From: VRUE01 sp040901495
GTDB taxonomy: Bacteria > Actinomycetota > Thermoleophilia > Solirubrobacterales > 70-9
Direction of reading: 5' to 3'
Assembly: GCA_040901495.1 (NCBI GenBank)
Contig: JBBDYO010000066.1
Coordinates: forward strand, 1-16,339
DNA: 16,339 nucleotides
Shown: positions 1 to 4,716 of the stretch, one piece after another
Layout of the letters: each line of letters opens with the position of its first letter
Numbering within the stretch: the stretch's first letter is position 1
Position numbers and translations under genes: made by a program
The notes under the pieces: model-generated
Database searches by the model: none
Seen by the model: the letters and a program-made list of their open reading frames with translations, nothing else
Told to the model about the DNA's origin: nothing

Positions 1-558
1 ACCCTGAATGGCGGCTCAACTGCCACGGTCTCGGTGACGGTCACCTGCGTCGACGACCCACTGCCCCCGGGCCCGGCCCCCGCTCCTCAAATCCCCGCCG
101 TAGTCCCGATCCAGGGCGGCACGGCCCAGCCCTCTTCGGGCCCCGTGGTCAATATCACCCCTGGCATCGGGGTCGTCTCCGGTCGTCGCCGCCCCCGAGT
201 TGCCGTCAAGGGCACCTATGCCTTCTTCACGCTGACCTGCAAGCTCACCGCTCGCGACTGCAGGGGCCTCGTCAAGATCACGATCAACGTGCCGAGCATT
301 GCGCTCGGCCCGACGATGCGGAACCTCGCTGTCGTCAGAGGACGGTTCCGCATTGGGTCTGGGCGCAGTGTGCTGGTCAGGGCGAAACTGACCCCATCTG
401 GCCTCAAAGTCCTGAAGAAAAAACGAAGCCTGCGAGGTGTCAGTGCCCGCATGGCCATCGTCGATACGGGCAACGGCGAACGCGGCAGGATCGAGGTCAA
501 CCTCGTCCGCCGGCCCAAAGCGAGCCTGCTTCCAACGCCGAAGTCTCGCCGCCCCTAG
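1..558 (+). CDS. C-terminal part of a probable secreted or surface protein (5' end outside window)
   Basis: The frame is open from base 1 to the TAG at 556-558, so 185 C-terminal residues are visible and the start lies upstream. A GTG at base 34 is internal to a continuous frame and is probably not the start. The fragment begins with a beta-strand-like Thr/Val/Ser stretch ending in VTVTCVDD. A Pro/Ala linker (about residues 20-40) follows, then a second beta-rich domain (about 65-170) with LTCKLTARDC, alternating hydrophobic and basic residues, and a KVLKKKRSLRG segment. It ends in a basic tail. Paired Cys in Thr/Val-rich repeats, and 'Leu-Thr...Gly-Leu-Lys-Val-Leu-Lys-Lys' modules, are common in large extracellular proteins of Solirubrobacter-like actinobacteria (family knowledge). 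Export is inferred because the N-terminus is not visible. No enzyme motif is seen. Confidence 0.6.
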   Translation, partial: TLNGGSTATVSVTVTCVDDPLPPGPAPAPQIPAVVPIQGGTAQPSSGPVVNITPGIGVVSGRRRPRVAVKGTYAFFTLTCKLTARDCRGLVKITINVPSIALGPTMRNLAVVRGRFRIGSGRSVLVRAKLTPSGLKVLKKKRSLRGVSARMAIVDTGNGERGRIEVNLVRRPKASLLPTPKSRRP

Positions 559-560
559 TA

Positions 561-600
561 GGCAGTTCCTGCCGCCTAACAGCCTGGCCCAGGCAGGCTG
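561..600. terminator. tandem hairpins after the left-edge gene, possible terminator
   Basis: Two perfect stems begin two bases after the stop codon: GGCAG-ttc-CTGCC (561-573) and CAGCCTG-N7-CAGGCTG (580-586 with 594-600). There is no U-tract, so this would be a hairpin-only terminator or an mRNA 3'-end stabiliser. The rest of the gap up to 717 shows nothing else clear except a TAGCGT hexamer at 700-705, 12 bases before the chrA-like ATG. Confidence 0.45.
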
Positions 601-717
601 ATGGAAATGGGCCGCCACAGGATCACCGCATCTGGTCTGCTGTCACCCGGCGATCAATCGAAAACGGTCGACGTCGGACACGCTCATGCCCGCGCCCACT
701 AGCGTTCCCGCCCTCAG

Positions 718-946
718 ATGACGGCCGCAACCGACGCCCGCGCTCTCGAGTCCCCGATTCCCCCGGGCTCCCCTGAACCCCTCGGCTCGATCTTCATCCG
801 CTTCCTGAAGTTCGGCGCTCTCGCCTGGGGTGGGCCGGCGGCGCAGATCGCGATGATCAAGCGCGAGTGCGTCGATGAGGAGCACTGGGTCTCCGAGGAG
901 AGCTTCAAAAAGCTCCTCGCCGTCTACCAGATCCTGCCCGGTCCAG
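718..946 (+). pseudogene. chromate transporter (ChrA) N-terminal remnant
   Basis: From ATG 718 the frame encodes about 76 residues that match the start of the ChrA/CHR family. The first amphipathic-hydrophobic segment reads FLKFGALAWGGPAAQIAMI, followed by a charged loop with HWVSEESFKKLLAVYQ and the family motif LPGP (here LPGPE). In intact ChrA proteins this LPGP motif opens the first of many membrane helices. Here homology stops right after it near base 946, and the same frame continues as unrelated Arg-rich sequence to 1215. An intact transporter would be roughly 180-400 residues, so this is a remnant cut off at the 5' quarter or less. The downstream neighbour in another frame is an unrelated ATPase fragment, so a deletion or recombination event joined two broken genes. 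Family call from motifs: fairly sure. Non-functionality: very likely. Confidence 0.7.
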
Positions 947-952
947 AGGCCC

Positions 953-1426
953 AAAGCGACCGGCCTTCTGGTTGCCGAGATCGACGTGATTGGGAAAGCG
1001 CAGGGCGGCCGGACCGCGGTCGAGTTCGCGCTCAAAGGGTCCGGGTGGAAGAACGTCGGCAACGTCCTCAGCGAGGGGGAGCAAAGGGCCTTAGCGCTGG
1101 CGCTTTTCCTCGCCGAAAGTTCCGCCAACCGTGGCCGAAGCGCGATCGTCCTCGACGATCCCGTCGCATTGCTCGATCTCGAGCGACGCGAACGGGTGAC
1201 GCGGCGACTGGTTGAGGAAGCCAAGCGCCGCCAGGTCATCGTCTTCACCCACGACCTCGCTTTCGTCCAGATGCTTCAGAAGGCCGCTGGGCACGCGGGC
1301 CAAGAGACCCACAGCCAAGCCCTCCAGCGGGTCAAGGGTCGCGCCGGCCTGCTCAGCGGGGGTGGTCTTTCGGGTCCCTCGGCCCCTACCGCTCCCGGGC
1401 CGCTGTCCGATCCGGCTGGAACCTGA
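953..1426 (+). pseudogene. C-terminal fragment of a large AAA/SMC-like ATPase
   Basis: In the second frame, without its own sensible start, the sequence reads the C-terminal half of an ABC-type ATPase head. The signature motif LSEGEQRALALALFLAE is at about 1066-1116. Walker B IVLDDP is at about 1145-1162, a degenerate D-loop (ALLD, where SSLD is usual) follows, and then RRLVEEAKRRQVIVFTHDLAF with the His-switch. No Walker A motif or coiled coil lies upstream; the sequence before about 953 belongs to the chrA remnant. The family resembles the AAA_13/RloC-PrrC-like ATPases found with restriction or phage-defence genes (inference from motif style). The match fades after about base 1360, where Ser/Pro/Gly-rich residues appear, suggesting a frameshift. 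The intact protein would be several hundred residues or more, so this is a decayed end piece. Confidence 0.65.
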
Positions 1427-1605
1427 AGGAAGAGCGATTGGAGGATGGGGTGACCTGCGTTATGGCCTCCGAGGTGGATGACCCCAAGTACTGGCGAGCC
1501 ACCCTCAGGCGCCAGGCGGAATCGGACCCCATCAATGTGCGCACGGGCCAAAGCGACGAGAAGATGCGTGAAGAGCTTGACTCAGTCATCGATCCGGGCC
1601 TGTAG
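1381..1605 (+). pseudogene. unrecognised broken reading frame, 3' end only
   Basis: The first frame is open from before 1381 to a TAG at 1603-1605 and reads as plausible soluble protein, with charged segments such as GWNLKEERLEDGV, DDPKYWRATLRRQAES and DEKMREELDSVIDPGL. An internal ATG at 1462 could start a 47-residue protein, but no ribosome binding site precedes it. I do not recognise the family. It may be the frameshifted continuation of the ATPase fragment just upstream, or the tail of a third gene brought in with the degraded island. The stop lies 50 bases before the antitoxin start. Confidence 0.3.
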
Positions 1606-1620
1606 TGGTTTGGAAACTCC

Positions 1621-1649
1621 TTTACTCCGACATACATTGTCTGTACAAT
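1621..1649 (+). promoter_or_regulatory. tacA promoter with palindromic operator
   Basis: A -35-like TTTACT (1621-1626), a 17-base spacer and a good -10 TACAAT (1644-1649) put the transcription start at about 1656, which is the A of the antitoxin ATG. The mRNA would therefore be leaderless. A perfect inverted repeat ATTGT-CTGT-ACAAT (1636-1649) covers the -10. Ribbon-helix-helix antitoxins of this family repress their own promoter by binding such repeats (family knowledge), so this is the likely autoregulatory operator. Confidence 0.7.
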
Positions 1650-1655
1650 CTTGGC

Positions 1656-1922
1656 ATGGCCAGCACAAAGACCCAGAGAGTCAATTTGCGGATTGAGAAA
1701 GATGATGAGGCCCTCTTCAAGCAGGCAGCGGAGGTTCATCGAGAGTCTCTGACGCAATTTCTCGTTGAGAGCGGCAGGGAGCGAGCCAAGCGCTTGCTTG
1801 CCGATCGCACCAGCTTCCAAGTTGATCCCGAGGCTTGGCGGGAGCTAGTCGCCGCGATGGATCGGCCGGCAAAAGCACGGCCCGAGCTTGCGAAGCTCTT
1901 TTCCCGTCCTCGCCCTGAATAG
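1656..1922 (+). CDS. tacA: DUF1778 ribbon-helix-helix antitoxin (TacA-like)
   Basis: The 88-residue product starts at ATG 1656, directly after the operator. Residues 1-45 (TQRVNLRIEKDDEALFKQAA...SLTQFLVESG) are a typical ribbon-helix-helix fold: a beta strand that dimerises and contacts DNA, followed by two helices. The C-terminal part (about 50-88) with FQVDPEAWRELVAAMDRP and a Pro/Leu-rich tail matches the toxin-wrapping peptide of DUF1778 antitoxins. It should bind and silence the acetyltransferase encoded five bases downstream and repress its own operon as a complex. An upstream in-frame GTG at 1605 would add 17 residues across the operator and is unlikely. Codon use here (ATT, AAA, GAT, TTT) is less GC-rich than in the core genes to the right, which suggests horizontal transfer. 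Confidence 0.88.
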   Translation: MASTKTQRVNLRIEKDDEALFKQAAEVHRESLTQFLVESGRERAKRLLADRTSFQVDPEAWRELVAAMDRPAKARPELAKLFSRPRPE

Positions 1923-1927
1923 GCCGA

Positions 1928-2443
1928 GTGCCTCGCTTCCTAGATCCTCAGCCGCTCAATGACGAGCACCACCTCAACGGGTTCGATTCCGGAATTGGGT
2001 CGCTCGATACCTGGTTGATCAACCACGCTCGCGCTGCGGCAGGAGCCGGCTCTGCCCGGACCTATGTCGTCCTAGATACCGAGCAAGACAGAGTCGTTGG
2101 CTATCACGCGCTCACCGTTGCCTCTATCGAGCACAGCGAGGCGACAGAGCGAGCGCAAAAGGGCATGCCAAAGCACCCGATCCCCGCAATGCTTCTAGCC
2201 CGGCTAGCTGTCGATAAGACCGTCCAAGGCAAGGGCATCGGGGCCTTCCTGCTCAAAGACGCGATGAACCGGGCGCTTTCGGTGGCCGAGCAAGCCGGCA
2301 TACGCTTGATGCTCGTCCATGCCATTAACGACGAGGCAAGGGCCTTCTATGAGCACTTTGGATTCGAAGCGTCGCCCACTGACCCCAAGAACCTGCAGCT
2401 GTTGATCAAGGACATTCGCCTCGCCCTTGATGAATTGATGTAG
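1928..2443 (+). CDS. tacT: GNAT acetyltransferase toxin (TacT-like)
   Basis: The 171-residue protein starts at GTG 1928, five bases after the antitoxin stop; translation is probably coupled because no clear Shine-Dalgarno is present. The GNAT fold is visible. It has an N-terminal FDSGIGSLDTWLINHA segment typical of TacT/AtaT toxins, the strand LLARLAVD (89-96), and the acetyl-CoA pyrophosphate loop VQGKGIGAFLL (99-109). The motif ARAFYEHFGFE (138-147) carries the conserved catalytic Tyr (Y141). Members of this family acetylate the amino group of aminoacyl-tRNAs and stop translation (established for Salmonella TacT and E. coli AtaT). Key residues are intact, so the pair looks active. It sits as an intact module among gene fragments, a common result of toxin-antitoxin addiction within a decaying island. 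Confidence 0.88.
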   Translation: MPRFLDPQPLNDEHHLNGFDSGIGSLDTWLINHARAAAGAGSARTYVVLDTEQDRVVGYHALTVASIEHSEATERAQKGMPKHPIPAMLLARLAVDKTVQGKGIGAFLLKDAMNRALSVAEQAGIRLMLVHAINDEARAFYEHFGFEASPTDPKNLQLLIKDIRLALDELM

Positions 2444-2456
2444 TCAGGGCGAGGCG
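2417..2456 (+). terminator. strong hairpin across the tacT stop codon
   Basis: An 11-bp perfect stem, CGCCTCGCCCT (2417-2427) with AGGGCGAGGCG (2446-2456), encloses the last codons and the TAG stop of the toxin gene. It is followed by a short TGCTTG without a real U-tract. It likely terminates transcription or protects the 3' end of the toxin-antitoxin mRNA. Confidence 0.5.
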
Positions 2457-2496
2457 TGCTTGAGCCAGTGGTCTAGGCACCTTGAATAGCCCTAAT

Positions 2497-2543
2497 CGAC
2501 TGGTGCGCGGGCGTTGCCCGACTGGTGCGCCAGTGGTGCGCCA
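2497..2543. repeat. short direct repeats of a TGGTGCGC core
   Basis: TGGTGCGC occurs at 2501, 2523 and 2534. The first two copies extend to a 12-base repeat CGACTGGTGCGC (2497-2508 and 2519-2530) with 22-base periodicity. A small stem CGGGC-gtt-GCCCG (2508-2520) fills the space between them. The function is unknown; a recombination scar or protein-binding array is possible. Confidence 0.5.
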
Positions 2544-2623
2544 CCGAAATCCCCAGATCCAGATATCCCTTGATCGAGATAGGGCCTAACCCAGCAAACG
2601 GCTCTACAAAGCCACTTCAACAG

Positions 2624-2669
2624 AAAAAAACAACCACAACAGAAAACGCCCCGCCGGGGAGGCGGGGCG
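2624..2669 (-). terminator. minus-strand intrinsic terminator
   Basis: A 9-bp perfect GC stem CGCCCCGCC/GGCGGGGCG (2647-2655 with 2661-2669) has a 5-base loop. Read on the minus strand it is followed by TTTTCTGTTGTGG and a run of seven Ts (2624-2646). This is a textbook rho-independent terminator for minus-strand transcription. On the plus strand the bases after the stem are CTTCTGGGG, so it does not serve the toxin operon. Confidence 0.75.
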
Positions 2670-2745
2670 CTTCTGGGGTTACTACAGGGGGAGGAGAGAA
2701 TGTATCTTCTCTATATATGTGGATCGGTGGGAGGTAGGTGGGCCC

Positions 2746-2838
2746 TTATGTGCCGCGGGCGGCCATCGATGGGAAGTCGATGGGCGCCATATGGGCGGCG
2801 CCAGACCCAGCCAGGAAGATCGTTGTAATGCCTTTCAT
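2746..2838 (-). CDS. candidate 30-residue small protein, unknown function
   Basis: ATG (2836-2838, minus strand) opens a 30-codon frame ending in TAA at 2746-2748. The product starts MKGITTIFLAGSGAAHMAPI and ends in MAARGT. It has one Lys, a short hydrophobic-small stretch (residues 4-15) and no recognisable domain. GAGAGG lies four bases before the ATG as a ribosome binding site. Upstream are a TACGCT -10-like hexamer (2865-2870) and a CRP-type site (2892-2907); downstream is the U-rich terminator (2624-2669). Third positions are about three-quarters G/C, less than the core genes. The frame alone could be chance. The ordered signals around it are the reason to list it. The same transcript, with hairpins at 2763-2783 and 2695-2712, could instead be a structured small RNA. 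Confidence 0.4.
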   Translation of the reverse strand: MKGITTIFLAGSGAAHMAPIDFPSMAARGT

Positions 2839-2867
2839 CGGTCCTCTCACGCGAATCCTTTAACAGC

Positions 2868-2928
2868 GTACGAACGTATGTGCGATTTGTGTGTGAGTCG
2901 GGTCACAGAGACGCACATTTGTTCGTGC
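2868..2928. promoter_or_regulatory. CRP-type binding site inside a 61-base imperfect palindrome
   Basis: TGTGA-GTCGGG-TCACA at 2892-2907 is a perfect CRP/FNR-superfamily consensus (TGTGA-N6-TCACA), the same form used by mycobacterial Crp. It lies inside a larger dyad, 2868-2884 against 2912-2928, with 14 of 17 positions matching and nearly the same centre. For the minus-strand unit, a -10 at 2865-2870 would put the start at 2858 and the site centre at -41.5, the class II activator position. It also lies about 90 bases before tlyA on the plus strand and could act there instead. Confidence 0.55.
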
Positions 2929-2994
2929 CTGGGACCCGCTGGGCATATTGCTACCCAATTCTAATGATTAGCTAAACATCTGGCAAGGAAGAAA

Positions 2995-3813
2995 TTGTCC
3001 GTCGAGTCTCCCCCGGTACCGTTCGAGCCCGTGAAACGGACGCGGATAGACGCCGCCCTGGCCGAACGTGGCCTTTTCCCCTCGCGCTCTGCCGCCGCGG
3101 GCGCCGTGCGCGCGGGTGCCGTACGAGTCGGCGAGGATGGGCCGCTGGCACTGCGGCCGAGCCAGCTTGTCGAGCCCGACGCCAAGCTACTGGTCCAGGA
3201 GGGGCCGCGTTTCGCCTCCCGCGGGGGGACGAAGCTCGACAACGCCCTCGATGCCCTGGCCATTGATGTCTCCAGCCGGGACTGCCTCGACGTTGGCGCC
3301 TCGACTGGCGGCTTCACGGACTGCCTGTTGCAGCGTGGAGCGACCCGCGTCGTCGCGCTTGATGTCGCCTACGGGCAGATCGACGTTCGCCTTCGCGAGG
3401 ATTCCCGAGTCACCGTCATCGAGCGGCTCAACGCCCGAGAGCTGACGCTCGACGATCTCCCTTTTCAGCCCAACCTGACGACCGTTGACGTCTCCTTCAT
3501 CTCGCTGACCAAGGTTCTGCCGGCAGTGGCCCGGTGCTTGGCTCCCGGGGGCGACCTGCTGGCGATGGTGAAGCCCCAGTTCGAGCTGGGGCGCGAGCGG
3601 GTCCGCAAGGGCGTCGTCCGCGATGCCGCGGATTGTCGCGAGGCGATTCGGGCGGTCGCGCTTTCGGCGCAGGATCTCGGCCTCTCAATTCGGGGCATTG
3701 CATCGTCTGGCCTGCCGGGGCCGAAGGGCAACCGCGAGACCTTCGTCTGGTGTGGGGAGGGCGGCGAGCCCGTCGCCGATCTCGACGCCGCAATCCAGGA
3801 GGTGGAGCCATGA
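2995..3813 (+). CDS. tlyA: TlyA family rRNA 2'-O-methyltransferase
   Basis: The 272-residue protein joins an N-terminal S4 RNA-binding domain (about 14-70: KRTRIDAALAERGLFPSRSAA) to an FtsJ/RrmJ-type SAM methyltransferase. SRGGTKL (75-81) links the two. LDVGASTGGFTDCLL (98-112) is the SAM-binding motif I, and VDVSFISL (164-171) and MVKPQFE (191-197) follow. The K-D-K-E tetrad of 2'-O-methyltransferases is present as K80, D165, K193 and E248. In mycobacteria TlyA methylates 16S and 23S rRNA cytidines and its loss gives capreomycin resistance; the older name 'hemolysin A' persists in databases. The TTG start at 2995 is preceded by AAGGAAG at 2985-2991, although the spacing is short. GTG 3031 is an alternative start that would still keep the S4 domain. 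The stop overlaps nadK by 4 bases, so the two are co-translated. Confidence 0.93.
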   Translation: MSVESPPVPFEPVKRTRIDAALAERGLFPSRSAAAGAVRAGAVRVGEDGPLALRPSQLVEPDAKLLVQEGPRFASRGGTKLDNALDALAIDVSSRDCLDVGASTGGFTDCLLQRGATRVVALDVAYGQIDVRLREDSRVTVIERLNARELTLDDLPFQPNLTTVDVSFISLTKVLPAVARCLAPGGDLLAMVKPQFELGRERVRKGVVRDAADCREAIRAVALSAQDLGLSIRGIASSGLPGPKGNRETFVWCGEGGEPVADLDAAIQEVEP

Positions 3814-4661
3814 AGCAGCGAGTCGCGGCGCTGATCACTCACTCGCACCCGCCATTCCCCACCGATGCCGTGGAGCTCGTCGTCGCGGAGGCAACGGCAG
3901 CGCAATGGCGACTCGTCGCCACCGCGGAGGAGGCGGCAAAGCACGGCGCCGTCGCCGCTGGGCTCGAAACCGTGGACAAGCTCCCCCGTCAGGTCGACCT
4001 CTGCATCGTCCTCGGCGGTGACGGCTCGATCCTCTTCGCGCTGCGGCACTTCGCCGGCTCCGGCGTGCCGGTGTTCGGGGTCAACTACGGCACCGTCGGC
4101 TTCCTGGCCGCGGTCGAGCGCGACGATGCTCAGGAAGGCATTCGACGGGCGCTTGCCGCCGAAACCGAGACGATCGACCTGCCGGGCCTCGAGGTCGAGG
4201 TCGACGGCGAAAAGCGGGTCGCCCTCAATGACGTCGGCTTCATCCGGCGCCCCCACGATCGGGTGGCCGAGCTGAGCTATGGGATCGCCGGCGAGGAGGT
4301 GGGCCATGTCCGCTGCGATGGGCTCGTCGCAGCGACCCCGGTTGGCTCGACCGGCTACAACCTCGCCAACAACGGCCCGATCCTTGCCTGGGGGGTGAAG
4401 GGCTACGTCGTCAGCTACATCGCCCCGCACTCGTTGACGGCGCGAGCCCTGGTTGTGGCTCCGGGCGATGTTCTTCGTGTCGGCAACGCCAGCGGCCGCG
4501 AGCCGGTCGATGTCGCTGTCGATGGCGTGCCCGTCGGCATCCTCAGCTCCGGAAGCGCGTTGGAGGTGAGGTTCGCCGACAACGTGTCGCGCCTGGCCCA
4601 GCTGCCTGGAACCAGCTTCTATCAGCGCATCCGCGAGAAGTTCGGCCACCTGGCCGTATAG
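3810..4661 (+). CDS. nadK: NAD kinase
   Basis: The 283-residue protein phosphorylates NAD to NADP with ATP or polyphosphate in the cytoplasm. The NAD/diacylglycerol-kinase fold is shown by LCIVLGGDGSILFALRHF with the GGDGS motif at 69-73. VNYGTVGFLA (91-100), LND (139-141, in place of the common LNE) and DGLVAATPVGSTGYN (170-184), the glycine-rich second motif, follow. VSYIAPHSLTAR (201-212) is also characteristic. The length is normal for bacterial NadK. ATG 3810 overlaps the tlyA stop as ATGA and has AGGAGG at 3797-3802, seven bases upstream, one of the clearest ribosome binding sites in the window. The tlyA-nadK-recN order is conserved across actinobacteria and also in Firmicutes. Confidence 0.95.
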   Translation: MKQRVAALITHSHPPFPTDAVELVVAEATAAQWRLVATAEEAAKHGAVAAGLETVDKLPRQVDLCIVLGGDGSILFALRHFAGSGVPVFGVNYGTVGFLAAVERDDAQEGIRRALAAETETIDLPGLEVEVDGEKRVALNDVGFIRRPHDRVAELSYGIAGEEVGHVRCDGLVAATPVGSTGYNLANNGPILAWGVKGYVVSYIAPHSLTARALVVAPGDVLRVGNASGREPVDVAVDGVPVGILSSGSALEVRFADNVSRLAQLPGTSFYQRIREKFGHLAV

Positions 4662-4673
4662 CGCGAGAGCGCT
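4660..4673 (+). terminator. small GNRA-loop hairpin at the end of nadK
   Basis: AGCGC-GAGA-GCGCT begins at the stop codon. The stem is 5 bp with a GAGA tetraloop and no U-tract. It may stabilise or weakly terminate the tlyA-nadK message before the separate recN start; this is weak evidence. Confidence 0.3.
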
Positions 4674-4703
4674 CATAGGGGGAGAGTCGGTCCGCTCCCG
4701 GTG

Positions 4704-4709
4704 CTAGTA
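4704..4709 (+). promoter_or_regulatory. possible recN -10, leaderless start
   Basis: TAGTAA lies 7 bases before the recN GTG (4717), preceded by TGC in an extended -10 arrangement. No Shine-Dalgarno is seen, so transcription may start at or next to the GTG. No convincing -35 or SOS box was found. Confidence 0.3.
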
Positions 4710-4716
4710 AGAGCAT

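Noticed and set aside
1605..1655. Upstream GTG 1605 as antitoxin start
   Set aside because: It would translate through the -10 and the palindromic operator and add residues absent from DUF1778 antitoxins; ATG 1656 fits family length and promoter spacing.
2501..2543. GGTGCGC repeats as a dif/XerC arm site
   Set aside because: GGTGCGC resembles the XerC half of E. coli dif, but no central region or XerD half (TTATGTTAAAT-like) follows any copy.
2728..2744. G-rich run GGTGGGAGGTAGGTGGG as a G-quadruplex switch
   Set aside because: Only two-tetrad G-runs are possible and the context gives no functional link; common by chance in GC-rich DNA.
2525..2964. Two short plus-strand frames (2525-2737 and 2719-2964)
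   Set aside because: No ribosome binding site, Thr/Lys/Gly runs produced by the terminator and A-rich tract, and they cross the hairpins and the CRP-type palindrome; more likely noncoding on this strand.
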